Shown here: piece after piece, positions 10,331 to 22,523 of the stretch
Numbering within the stretch: the first letter of the stretch is position 1
Layout of the letters: each line of letters starts with the position of its first letter
DNA from: Oscarella lobularis
Lineage: Eukaryota; Porifera; Homoscleromorpha; Homosclerophorida; Oscarellidae
DNA: 64,000 nucleotides
Reading direction: 5' to 3'
Assembly (NCBI RefSeq): GCF_947507565.1
Contig: NC_089194.1
Location: forward strand, 1,178,001 to 1,242,000
Program-made: the position numbers and the translations under genes
Notes under the pieces: generated by a model
Told to the model about the DNA's origin: nothing
Seen by the model: only the letters and a program-made list of their open reading frames with translations
Database searches by the model: none

Positions 10331-13300
10331 TTATTTCACTTTCGGAATAACGTAGGGAACGTCTTGCCCGGCCTCTTCGAGAACGCTCGCCAGAAGGGCG
10401 AGAAATCGAGACGTCGGCTCGACGCCATCAGCCTTGATTCGTTCAAGCAAAGCCAAAGCCCCATCGGTGTCGTTTTTCTTCCCTTCAAACAGAACTGACT
10501 ACTAGAATACAGGATTTGACTACGTGGTCAAACCATAGGCAATCAAGAGAGGAATGGCGAAGAGTCGGTATTTCAATTTGACGTCCATGTCCTTGAGAAG
10601 CTCCATAGCGGCTAGGATCTTCTCAGTCTATTCAAATAAAGTGAAGATTCGATTTTAAAAAAGTTGTCTGGGTATTACTTCTCCTTGACGAGCACAGCTA
10701 TTGGCAAAGACAGAAAAACTTCTATTCTTACCGACGAAATTGGGCTCCTAATAAATCAAAAATTTCATTCCTAATAGATTTTTGTACGCCTTTAGCAGTC
10801 CAATTACTTGGAGAATTTTCTCCGCCTCTTCTAAATCGCCCGCTCGGACGTGAGCGAAGAATCGAACGTGCAGCAAATCGGATTCGTTCATGTTCATGAC
10901 GTTTTTCATGTCGCTGGCGACTAAACGGCGGGCCGTTGAGCCCCTCCCGGCCACAAACCCCCCAAATCTACGTACTCTTCTCCACTAAATCGGCTCTTCT
11001 CTTCGTCACTGCCAAGTTGAGAAGTTTTATATAGGAAATGAGTAGAGGCTTGATTTCTTTTTCTTTAGCCTCTTCTGCTCTGGCTACAGCCGAGTCAACG
11101 TCTCCACTTATAACGAAAATACGTGTTAAGGAAGCTATAGTGGCTGCACGGACTCGGAGCACCTATTCACATAGGAGTCAATGAGAAGAGACCAAGCCTG
11201 ACGATCGACTGCCATGTCAGCAGAACGCATTTCTTCCATTAACTTCAAGACGGTCTCGTGGTCACCTGCAGATGTTTATGTCTTTTAGAGAAGTGCCTCT
11301 TCTATGGTGCAGGTGTATTAAATAAGGTCAGGTTAGCTATAGGATGGTATGACTGAGTAGAGAGCGTTCCATTGACTTGTATTGAATTCTGAGTGGAAAT
11401 AGGGTCGATTTTTTGGCTCTCACCGTGAAAGGCGTGAGCTGCTATGAGCTTTTGATAGGCAAAAGGAGATGGGGTGTATTCCGCTGCTATCATTTCGTCG
11501 AACATCTTTCTAGCGCCTGCAAAACAAAGATTGACGTCATCTGTACGGTATACCTTCGTTATTGCTGCACCAGCAACGTCTCCTTTTCTGGAATACGCTT
11601 CAATGTAACTGGTGTAGACTGCGTAGCCGATCTTGTACGTTTTCTCCATGTCTCTATAGTGGGAATAATGGCGAAAAATTCTTTTGAAAACAGACCTCCT
11701 TAGTGAGCTCACTCTTTCAGACGATCTGCAGACTGGATGTCTCCGACGCTTAGATAAGCGACGATAGCGTAGCCAAAGGCAGGCCCAGATGGCCTAAGGA
11801 CACGCGCACACAAAAGGTCATTTTCATCCCAAGTCATTTGAGGAAACTACCTGAATCCTTCCCTAAGCATTGCCTCGTATACTCTCGTTAGAGCAGGCAA
11901 GTTCTAAATGCTACGTTACGAGAAGATTCTACTCGAGCTCTAACAAACTTTTCTCTTGCCGTAGGCTACCATCAAGTCGCTATAAACTCTCCAATCAGCT
12001 GCCTGAGATTCCTGGGGAGTCATGTCTTACATATTGAAGTGATTCGAGTAACAAAAGGTTTTACTGTGAATTTGCTAAAGGCTTGCTGGGCCATTTGGCT
12101 GCGTCCTTCTAGGGCTCCCATCTGAGTAGCAAAGCTACGATTGAATATTTTCGCTATTGCCTCTTTCTTACCGTTACGGTAAGTTTGTGATGGTGAGGAA
12201 AGAGAGGAACGTCGTGGGTCTTCATGAGATTGAGAATCTGTGCTCAATATTTAGAAAGAAAACGCCTAGAGGAGAAAATCGCGGTTTTATACGGTGGAAA
12301 AAGGATGCATTTCGCGACGAAAGACGCATTCTTTCAGCAGAGCGGAGTACACGCGTGGATCTTCAATTCTAACGCCCTAATAAAAACATCAACGATGAAA
12401 ATAAGGAGAAAATCGGTAATACATGCAGATCACGTCGACAGACCATAGAAAAGAACGCTTCCAGACACGACAGGGCCGGCGAAAGGCTCTTCGTTAATCG
12501 ACTCGTATTTCTCAAGAGAAACTGACTAGCGTAATAAGCTAGACGCGTTGAGAAGGATGAGAGTGATAAGGAGCGTTGCAAAAGAATTTTTACGTAGAGT
12601 ATTGAATGTTTCAGGGAGCTCAGCGACAAGCTTGAATATCTAGCGAACAGCGTTACGTACTTTTAATTACACGTACAGTTGAACCCACCTTCATTGAACT
12701 AGAATTCGCAACAGGAATCCCCTCCCTATACATATAAAATTACATACAGTAAAACCTGAGCTAATAACAATCGTATTTTCCGGCACGGAGAGCTATAACC
12801 GTGCCGGAGAACACGTCCTCTTATATTAATTCTCGCCTAAAACGTCTGATACTACATAACGACCACACCTGTGACTGTCTATAGACGTACCTCAATTCTC
12901 CACTCCTAGCAGTCGAACGCAGAAATCTTTGAGGCAGTATCATTTCCTTGTCGGTGCTTGTGACTATAGACGACGAAACGATGGCCTCACTTTTCCCCTT
13001 TCGCTCGATTTTTTTGCGTACGTATTTCCGCTGCCGCGTCGAGACGATTGGTATCGCAGCACACCTGAGCGAGGCTATTGATTTCGCGGCCCAACGCGAT
13101 GTCGTGCCTTGCGAAGGCGTCGAGAAGGGATTGAGCCAAATTGGCACGATTCTTATCGTCTCCCAAGAAAGCTCTCACGACATATTGAAAACTAAATATT
13201 TGAGAAGCGACTATTGTATAACTTCAAGGAGACGAGAAGCTTACTGGGGCACTTCCAAGGTTATTTCGTGATCGATCATGAGTTTGAGGACTTGGCATGC

Positions 13301-15283
13301 ACCTTAGAGACATCAATACCTTAGGTCCAATTGATTATTTATTGAATTAATACCGTTTAGATCATTTTGTTCAGCAAGCGAAGCTAAGACTGGGTAAAAG
13401 TAGTGCTGTCTCACAGGGATACCCTTGGACAAGAGTCTCGTGAGATATTAAATAAATAAATTTCGTTATTTATCATACTGCTGTTAGCATTTCGTTGATA
13501 ACAATCAAGGCTCCATCTAAGAGAGCACGGCTTAGTTGACTGTCTTGAGAGCAGCTTAGTATACCTTTATCTCTGTTAAGGAATCTGCTGTAGAGAAGAT
13601 CTTCATAGGCGAGACGGTGAAGATTCTCCGTTTTCAATTGTTGTCCAACTTTGAGAAGATAGTCCAATGACGGAGCCTTTCATTAGTGTAGCATATAAAA
13701 TGTATTGATTCTTGATTAAATGAAATGCTCACCGGATCTTTTCGTATGAGCTTCCTGTAGAAATCCTGTCCTGGACGATGAGATGAGCCTGGCATGCGGA
13801 CGAGAGATCGAAGTACATGCAGAGCGCCGTCGAAATCGCCGCTGGCGACGAAACTGTCGACGAGACCCTGTAAATCTGAAGAGGATATTAAATATTTGAT
13901 ATGGAATTTGGTTTCTGCTGATACCCGTTCCCATCCACTGCTTATTACGAATCTTCTCGAGAAGCTGAGGGATCAAGTGCGAGTGGCCGTTCTTTGAGAG
14001 ACTCTCCAGCACGCGAACATAGGCGCCGTGCGTGGGAAAGACGCGTCCCGACTGCATTTCGACTAGAACCTATACAAAACACTAAGAGTGTGAGATGCAG
14101 AGTCCAAAAATGCGTGCCTGTGATACTGAGTCCATATCGCCGCGTTCAGCGTGAGCACAGAGCAAAGCCGTGTAGCTCTCTAAGCCCGGCTCAAGACCGT
14201 TTTCCCTAATAAATAAATGAATAATAAATTATTATTATTATCACGAGTGTAAAATACGTTATAGATTTTTAATTTAGACTTAGTGTCTTGGCAAGTTCCT
14301 CAATGCATAGTATCACACTGTACCTGATAAGTTGAAACACTGCCCTTGCTTTTTCCATATCCCTATTAGAAATATCAAATAGAAATACGTCAATCACGTT
14401 TCTTTCCTTCGTCGTACCCAGATTTGGCGTTGCATGTGACCAATGGAGCAAGAAGAGGCTCACTCAGACTAATATTAAGACTCTTGATGTGCTCAAGTAT
14501 TTCACTTCAGAAACAAAAAAATTATAAATCTTAATTAATATTCTAAAGTACACTGCTTACATTGCTCCTTGCAAGTTTCCTTGCTGACAGAAACCCTTGA
14601 GAACGAGCTGATAGGTTTGCTAAATATAAAATGAAAGACGTGTGACTCGATCTCTGCATACAGGCTGAGAAATCATACGGTGCTTGGTTGAATTCCCTCG
14701 GTTTGAAGTCTCGTGAGAAACTCCAGAGGAGAAAAATTGTGACCGTTGTCGATGAAGACGCTCAGAAGTGCGTTGTAATGGGAAACGTCTAACTTCACTC
14801 CTAAAAACCAATCATAAACCGAAAAAAAATTCTAAAAATTCATACCCTTTGATCGGAGTGTGCTAATAAATTGGTCGGCTAGAGCAATTCTGGCCTGTGG
14901 AGAGGCATCTACGAGCTGCCTTCCACAATTCTGCAGAGCACTGTAGGCGGATACAGGCGAGATGTCGTCTACATGAACCCCTGTTGGGTGCAACGTCTCG
15001 TTTTACAAAGATCTGATTTTCTACCTTCTTTGCAAAGATCTTCGAAGGTGCGACGCAGTGCTGCTTGGGTACGTGCGTTGCCAAGTTGGTACGCCTTCGC
15101 TGGACGCTGGCTGTTGGCACGTGGTAGTTGGCCCGCGACGCGAGGACGCCTAGAGAAGCGTGTGACATCGCTGCGCCAACGGGCTATGCCCACACGCAAA
15201 GACGTGGCTGAGAGGTGCTTGTTGTGCTGCGGGAATCCGGAGAAGGATCGGTGGAAAGCAGCAAAGAAACGAGAAGGGAGCAT
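10331..15283 (-). CDS. LRPPRC: LRPPRC-like mitochondrial pentatricopeptide-repeat protein
   Basis: PPR protein expected to stabilise mitochondrial mRNAs and support their translation, as LRPPRC does with SLIRP. The start at ATG 15283 gives an Arg/Ser/Phe-rich presequence (MLPSRFFAAFHRSFSG) typical of mitochondrial import. Many short exons separated by small introns encode PPR helices. The most diagnostic exon (about 14,690-14,805) contains LDVSHYNALLSVFIDNG followed by FSPLEFLTRLQTEGIQP, a block strongly conserved in LRPPRC. Others include TYQLVLKGFCQQGNL, EILEHIKSLNISLSE and RDMEKARAVFQLIR. The last exon ends in a PPR-like helix (GALALLERIKADGVEPTSRF) with its stop at 10331. Not every exon was resolved, and an intronic insertion lies near 12,740-12,830. 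The symbol is given by homology to the vertebrate gene. Confidence 0.82.
12779..12808. repeat. Short perfect hairpin in an LRPPRC intron
   Basis: TCCGGCACGG and its complement flank a 10-bp loop. It sits in a stretch beginning CAGTAAAACCTG near 12748, which resembles the terminal sequence of the small MITE at 58,087. It is probably part of a degraded insertion. Confidence 0.5.
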
Positions 15284-15338
15284 GATTGCTATAGATATAC
15301 GGGAATGCGAGTAAGATAATGCCACACATATAGGTAGT

Positions 15339-16960
15339 CTACTGTTGATCGACGTACACCATCTCTATTTCAGTAGTACCGGCGCCTGATCGTCCTGTAG
15401 GCTGAGTCTCATCACCGGCGCCATAGACAGTTTTTAGGAGACTGAGACTGTCACTTTCCTGTACGTTTCCAGCCTGTGTCCTTCCATGTTGTGTTCTTCC
15501 AATATGTGTCTCCTCAGGCTTTTCCAACATGCTCACTAGAAAAACTACAAAACATTTGTATCTAAAATACGCTGCAATTGAAATTGATGTTCGCAGAATA
15601 AACAGCCAATTGGTATACAGCTCATTTTCCTTATGTTCCAGGTACCTTGCAAGCTGACTTTCATCCCGTGCCCAATACGTAATATCCATCACACACCACA
15701 CAAAATTTAGACTTGACACTATGCCAGCAAATACTAACAAATAGTTGTTATTGGAACGTTTTAGCAAGCACAGGATCACAACTTGCAAGAATGCTTCAAA
15801 AAGGTACAAACATGTACCTGCTAATTCCCAATCAAGCTCCTTCGACCGGTCCTTGTAGCATGTTTCTAATCCTCGGCAAGCTTTATTGGTAACAAAAGAG
15901 AAGACGGCAACAGGAATAATTCCAAGGGTAAATGTAGCACCAAAGACGAGAAACTGAATTTTGTTGGTTATTATCCATGACTTATTATCACAGCGTTCAC
16001 GACGTTCAACAAGAAAAGAAATGCAATAAGCGGAAAGCGCTGTAATTCCAATAATGGACATGGTAAATTCCAATATAATTATATGAAGATGACAAATCGG
16101 CTTTTGAAAAACAGAGATAGCAAAAAAAAGTAATGATAATCCAGCAAAGATAATGAATACTATAGAACACGCCCAGCCTGGCTGAACTTTTCTCTTTCGT
16201 ACTTCTTCAAGCAGCAAAGTGCCTACTACCGATAAGCTCACTAAGCAAAACTGAAACACAACAGGTCGACAGTATTCCTGCTTTTCATCAAGATCATCTG
16301 TATTTAGACACTGAGTTTTTCTTGCTAAAGTGAATTCACTAATTAAACTTGAATTTTCGCAAGAAAAACGGAAATTTAAATATTGCGAGACGGTATCGCT
16401 GCCGTATGATATAGAAACAATCGTTTCAACCAGCAGTAGAGAAATGCTTAGTGACCAAACAGCAATGCATACTCTGGCTGATTTGAAGGAAAAGATGTAG
16501 TAACGACTCTTCCACGTCAAAATCAAGATAAATGACAATGTAATAGTGAAAAGTGGCACCGTAAACCTGTAGCCTAGATTGGTTCTAACGGCCCTTGATA
16601 TGCAGCTAGTACTGTTACAATCCCTCAAAGCGTTGGCAGTTACAGCCGGTGAACTAAGAGATGCTGCACTCCAAAGAATCAGTACGATTAATTGCACAAA
16701 ATATTTGACACTGAAAGTTCTGGCTTCGTCTAAATCGTCAGCACCGGTTTCGTTTTTCAACTTCTTCTCTACCCACATCGCAAGCGGCATGATAAAAAAG
16801 ATAGCGATAGATAAAAAATGAAGTATTGCTGGAAACCACGTAGCAGCTGCGTAGTTGAACCATTTGTCGCAACGAACCCTGTCGTCAGTAAGACCGTTGT
16901 CGATGAGAAAGCTTGCAAAAACAGCGAAGACAAGAACTCCCAGTGAAAAAACAAAGGTAT
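15339..16960 (-). CDS. Otopetrin-like 12-TM membrane protein (short form)
   Basis: Polytopic plasma-membrane protein, probably a divergent otopetrin (proton channel family). The ORF holds about 540 codons with twelve hydrophobic segments. The last pair (SLNFVWCVMDITYWA, then ISIAAYFRYKCFVVF) follows the otopetrin C-terminal pattern of N-x-x-x-W before TM11-12 and an aromatic-R-[YF/H] signature in TM12. The C-tail is short and hydrophilic (TEIEMVYVDQQ). No ATG lies at the 5' end of the open frame; a TTTTTGCAG acceptor at about 16,961 shows that an upstream first exon exists, which I could not locate. The rest is a single exon. The gene is divergent from, and homologous to, the gene at 17827. 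Proton conduction is inferred, not shown. Confidence 0.6.
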
Positions 16961-17059
16961 CTGCAAAAAGAAATGAACTCACATGCACGACAAGATGGTA
17001 CTATGCATGTCGTGGGGTTCGCCAAAGAAAGGCTCGCTTTTATCGGCTCATGAAATCAC

Positions 17060-17405
17060 TTCTTGGATCATGTCGGGTATAGGTACGGAGACGGGTACCC
17101 GTTCCTCTGCCGTGCACGCCTCCGGGGTCGGGCCGGCTTATCATAACATTCACAGTCACACATCTTACGCCCAGTGCGGACTTTAAAAAAGCGTTTTTTT
17201 GCTGTAACTAACCCTACACCAACCCTAAACCTTACTGGTATCGGTGGCGGCCCCGCTCCGGGCTTAACAGAGGGGGGGCTTCGCCCCCCTGGAACCATGC
17301 TACGGGCGGTTAAGCCACAGTCGCGGGTGATCGTCTTTAGTTGTTAGAGAAGAGGTACGGAGGCGTGCATGCAGAGGAACGGGTACCTATACCCGACATG
17401 ATCCC
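17060..17405. mobile_element. MITE-like element with long terminal inverted repeats
   Basis: Left arm (about 17,060-17,125) and right arm (about 17,353-17,405) are inverted copies that share ATCATGTCGGGTATAGGTAC, then GGGTACCCGTTCCTCTGC and CACGCCTCCG, with small indels. The ~230-bp interior has no coding capacity and contains a GGGGGGCTTCGCCCCCC hairpin. It lies between the two divergent otopetrin-like genes. No clear target-site duplication was identified. Confidence 0.65.
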
Positions 17406-17826
17406 ACTTCTTAGCTAACGACGCGTAAGGTTTATTCTAAAAATTCCGCGAGCGTCTACTTATTATATCGATCACTCCTAACGTTGGCCGACTCGGCGGG
17501 ATTGAGAATGCATGCTCACTGCGCCACTTGATCAATCGCAAGGAGCACTGGCAGTCTGAGACTTAGAGCTACTAGACTTGTAGTACTGACGATCGATGAT
17601 CGAGTGTCAAACTTGGCTCGAGCCTCGGAAAGCGAACCACTTACCGGCCGTCATATTGCTGCCGTACGTTCGGGTTTGCCACGGTCCAGATTCTTTTGTC
17701 GGTTGGTCCCGGGTATGGTTCGCACGGTTCTTTCTGAGCATGCGTGGAGCACTGCTCTGGCACCTGCTGGCACCAGAAGAAGAAAAACACCGGGACAACG
17801 CCTCGCCGTGATTGCTCCTAGTAAAG

Positions 17827-20800
17827 ATGTCTGACGAAGAAGTCGCTTCAGGAAAGTAAGCAAAGCGCGCATTAGACTAAGGCCCGGTCAGTCTTTATGG
17901 GAGGGCCGCGCGATCCCCTTGGCTAACCTAAAGCTAATATAAACAGCCTGAGCGCATGCAGGTAAAACCTCATGGTAGTTGCTCTCAATGCCTTGTAGCC
18001 TGACCTACAGCTACTTATAAACTTAGCCGGGTTCAGTCTAAATTCCGAGAGAAAACTTGTCCACTGCATGGAACCTGCAACTGTACGTAGAGGGGGAAAC
18101 GAAACTGTGGCCGAGTGGTGAGAAGTGTGGTGAGAGTACTCGGCCGGCATGCACTATACTATGGATGGGAGTTCGAATCCCGACGATGTCGTAAAATTTC
18201 CTCCTTCATACGTGCTTTGGATGGCTGTCCGTCTATTACCGTCACTGTCACCTGACTGAGCCCCGCCCACCCATGTGACCCGTCGTTTGTGCATAGTTGT
18301 AACTATAAATAATAAAGATTTATTGGCGAGCAACCTGATTGACAAGCTGGAGGGCCAGGACTCAGGAGGCACGTCGCACTACTGTAGAATAGCTAACATA
18401 TTAGTTATTATACAATACAAACAAAAGAAATGGCAAAGCATAACGTGCCCTATGATTCTCTGTTGGTAGAGCAATTTCATGCCGCTTTACTGCTCAGTTT
18501 ATAATTTCTATGCCGCAACAATTTTTATATGCATACTACACATTTAATTAGAAAGACCGCGAATTCCGATTAATAAAATTAAAATTATCAATTTCTTCTA
18601 GGAACTTGATGAAGGAGCGGTGTTCATGGGTACTTTCTACAATTGGTTTTGCCTATTTGGCGGTGGTAGCCAGCGTGCTTGCTGCTGCAAAAATACTCAA
18701 TAACAAATGCGACGCTAAAGTCCCATTTCGCTCCCAAAAAGTATTTCTGCTTTGCACATACAGCATAGTCATATTTGTTATTTTTGTCTGCTCAATCTTC
18801 TACATTTTGGAATGGAGCTGCGGTTGGCAAAGCAAGGAATTAAAATGGTGCTGCAAGGCCAAGCTACAGCTATTTCGTTCTAACGTGACATTGCACAGCA
18901 TCGTGGAAATCGTGGCGCTGATTGTATTCGCCTCTTTTGCTATTACCGAAATTGCTTTAACGAGTGAAGCTGTGTTTGACTGCCTTGACTCTTCATCTAA
19001 GTCTCCATCTTCAGTACAAGTAGATATAATTGGTTACGCCTTGACTCGTGGACTAACAGTTGTTTTTTCATGTCTGTTATTGACTTTATTTGAGCTTTTG
19101 AAGCCTACCTCTCCTTCGACTTGTATACAATTTGTTCGAAGTGTAGGCAGCATTGCACTTATAATTGGCAACGGAGTTTTGTGGCTGGAAGCGTTTATGA
19201 TTTCTCTTTCCGAGAAGTCTCTAGTCTTTAGTGCAACTGAGACGAATGAAACCTGCCTTCAACAAGAAAACGTTTCAAAGTGCTTGGAGAGTCGTCACAA
19301 TTACAGTAAAACTCTTCGACCAATTCTCATTCCGTTTTTTACTGAATACAGCCTGGCTGCTCTACTTATTGGTCTACATTCTCTTACTACTAGTAGTAAG
19401 AACACTGAAACTGGCGATGACTCTGACAGCAGCAGTGATAATGAAGCCGTTAGTGAAAACGAAGACTTCGCATCCGAAAACACTGAGAATGGCTTTCTTT
19501 CAGTCATAAGCAATCAATCAGATAAAGTAAATCTCATTGACTTTGGATGGATTGTCGCTTTCATTATTTTCATCCTCTTACCGCTAACACTAAGTAGCGC
19601 AGCGCTGCTGTTTGAAAACGAAGTTACTATTTCTACAAAGGGTTTCACAACAGATAGTGAACGTAATCTTAATAATGTCGCAATTATCAGCTTAGCGTTA
19701 AACGCAGCTGGAATTTTGATGATTATGCTGGCTTTTGCATGTTGTTACAAAACTGCTTGGAGGCAAGAAACTAAACGAACGTGGAAAGAAATAGTGCTCT
19801 TTCTCTCATTATTGTCTCTTTACTTTTCGTGGCCTCTTCAAGTTGACTTTGATGTAAGTTGCAAACCGAACGCGACCCTGTCTGGTCTAAATTGTCATTC
19901 TCGCGACGACACTCTCCTAAACATCAACATCGCTTTTGCAGTTACATCTGCTGTCGAAGGTGCTAGTCAATTTTTCTTGCTCCTTTACCTGAAGCGAATC
20001 TACCTGCCAAGAACAAAATGGCTAAAATTTTTTCTTTCTGTTCTTGTAGCAATTAACCTCGCACTTTGGGCAATTGATACTTTTTATTGGTCCGAAAAGA
20101 ATCTTTTCTTACAACAGGCAAGCAAAGGAAGCACAGACAAAGAGTGGCACTTTTACACCACTGCGTTGTTGTCTATTACAATTTTTTTCCGCTACGAGTG
20201 CGCCGTTACGTTTTTCTTTGCTTTGGCGGAAACTCTGAAAAACCAGGATACAATTCGTAGTTTTCTGCAAAAAGGGCAGTACACTTCAAAATTTACGTTG
20301 CAGAAGATGAAGCTAGGCAAGCAGGAAGATGGATTTCCGTTTCGGTTTGAGCTAAAAGGCACGCAATCATTGTCTCCAATATATATACGTCCAATATTGG
20401 AGGAAATTAACGGCATGCTGAAAGACAAGCTAAAATTGAAAGAAGACGATCGCTTGTGGCCTTCTCCTAAAGAAATTCTACGGAGAAGTCACAACGAAGA
20501 GAAAATCCCGTTGATGCCTGTCATTTTAGAGAAACTCGTACTTCTTGGGGTCACTCTGCCTAGCGTAAGAAAAGAATTGCACACTGTTTTAGTGCTTTCC
20601 GATTTAACGACAGCAGACGTTTGCGATCACCTGCAAGATGTCATTCTGAAAGACAAACGTTGTTTTTACGTCACTGCTAAAATAAAAGATTTTGACCTTG
20701 ATATTCTACTCTGGAAGTCAATTGACGACATTTGCAGGACGCAGAAAAAGTCTGAACAATTCTTGACGTCTTTAAAACTACAAATTGTTCTATGTGAACC

Positions 20801-22088
20801 ATTTCAATTCACTGATGATAATGATGCTATGATTGTTATGATTGATGCTATAACTAGAATACGCTTCAACAAAGAAAGAATCTTACAGACTTTTCCTATG
20901 AAAAACCGAGCTGTAAAGATAACAGCAGCAGAAGAAACCCTCACTCAAAAAAGATGCTACCTCAAAAAACTCAGAGTCAACAAGGAGGAAGAAATTGTAG
21001 AGGTGGGTGAACCTGTTGATCCCGAGCAGCGCGAACGTATTAAATTTGAATATGCTGAAAGCACTAAGGCAAAAGCTATTAATATATGCAAAATGATTGC
21101 TCTTACAAGAGAAGAATTTCCAGAGAAAGATTTTCCTTTTTGCGTTATTACCTACAATAAAAAGAGTGTCATTGTTTCAGGAGAGACGGAAATGTGCCCA
21201 GACCTGTTGACTAGCCAAAGCACTTCAAAGTTTGAATGTTTTTTTGCAGTGTGGGAAAACGAAGAGCCACAGCAGAAGGAATTCACCATCAAAGCAGAAG
21301 TGCATATCAACGAAGGTCAGAAAGAGAAAGAAAGTCTAAAATTTTCCTGGCCAAAAAAGCAGGTTGTGCTCTTGACTACAATGAAAAGCGTTGCGGCTGC
21401 TCTTCTGAAATGTAAATCCGCAAAATCATGCTACTGGAAAGAACGGTCTAGGTCCAAAAGCCAAAAGAAGATTGCGCAAAAGTGCAAAGAGAAAAGCCTG
21501 ATTGCATACAAGAATAAAATTATCTTTTTCTACAACGATGAACCAATTGGGATGTCAGAAGATGAGACGTTAACACAGCTTATAAAAAAATGCAAAAAAC
21601 AAGAAGACATGAAGGATCAAAAAGCAAACGCTTATCAACTCTCTCTTAACGAAGAACGACAAGACAATCTTACGTTAAAGGTTGAAGAGGTAGAAAAAAA
21701 GTATAGTGAAGATATTGATGTGCAGCTTGACACAAAAGAAAAAGACTTCGTGTTTGTTATTGACAACCAGAATCAGAATCACTGCCACCCCTGTTGCCTT
21801 CACTGTTTTCTCGATATTACAATAAGAGAATTTCGAAACAAATGCGTTAGACATTTACGACTTGAGGAAGAAAGAATTGAAAGTTTAAAATATAATGAGA
21901 AAGACATAACCAAATGCGAATATTTGGCTGAATTGCCTGATCTGTCGGCAAACAACTGCGTCACTGTTAAAGTTACACTGAACAACCCCGAAGGGAATGG
22001 GTCTGGGAGCGATGCTCAGGCTCAAGACGATGGGACTTTATTGACAGCAAAGCACAGCAGGCATGAGAGAACGTGTAGTCTTCTGTGA
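17827..22088 (+). CDS. Otopetrin-like 12-TM protein with a ~600-residue cytoplasmic tail and CaaX box
   Basis: Exon 1 is 17827-17855 (MSDEEVASG, donor GTAAGC). A 746-bp intron follows, and exon 2 runs 18602-22088 uninterrupted; the junction codon AAG keeps frame, giving about 1,170 residues. Residues 1 to about 550 hold roughly twelve TM segments. The end of the channel part (NLALWAIDTFYW, then ITIFFRYECAVTFFFAL) matches the 549-codon neighbour and the otopetrin signature. The rest is a charged cytoplasmic region of unknown fold. Its final ~85 residues (VFVIDNQNQN, TIREFRNKCVRHLRL, SLKYNEKDIT, NNCVTVKVTL) look like a ubiquitin-like beta-grasp. The chain ends in CSLL, a CaaX motif with Leu favouring geranylgeranylation. 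The tail is Lys/Glu rich and AT-rich. The family call is moderate. The tail's role is unknown. Confidence 0.62.
18108..18190 (+). other. tRNA-like sequence (SINE head or tRNA pseudogene)
   Basis: TGGCCGAGTGGT matches the pol III A box and GAGTTCGAATCCC the B box, about 60 bp apart as in type II (Leu/Ser) tRNAs. The acceptor and anticodon stems do not form a clean cloverleaf, so a functional tRNA is unlikely. It lies in intron 1 of the otopetrin-like gene, same strand. Confidence 0.4.
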
Positions 22089-22523
22089 TGTACTGTACAA
22101 GTCTTAAGACTGTACTCGGAGTACCAAGCTATAGTGCTAGAAACATGTTTCGTAAGCGCGCTGAAAGAAAAATAGATCGCCCACCAAAAGTTGTGCCCTT
22201 ACTTGCAGCGCACCAGTTTATCTGCTTTGCAAGTGAGAGCTAGAAATCCCAAACCATGCAAAAAGGTCTTTTCCTTTCTGCTGTTGGTCTTCTAAAACGT
22301 ACTGAGCGCCATCTGGTCAAATAATTAGAGGACAAGTTCTCTTGCTTGATGTTACAGACTGCAAATTTTGCCCGTAGAGAAATATAAAGGATCACGCAAT
22401 ACTTGTGCTAACCTACAGCAGAAGAAACAGATCTTCTGCTATCGTAGTGAAGTGACTGCCACCTACCCGATAATTTATTATGATTTCTCACATTCATAAT
22501 ACACTCTACAGCTACACTATTTG
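22089..22523. other. Intergenic between convergent genes
   Basis: Holds the 3' flanks of the otopetrin-like gene and LRRC57. No further gene or repeat was seen. Confidence 0.5.

Noticed and set aside
15339-16988. Start of the short otopetrin-like gene at 16988
   Set aside because: The codon there is GTG, not ATG, and a splice acceptor lies just inside, so the real start is in an unseen upstream exon.
18108-18190. Functional tRNA gene
   Set aside because: A and B boxes are present, but the acceptor and anticodon stems do not pair convincingly. It is kept only as a tRNA-like or SINE-like sequence.
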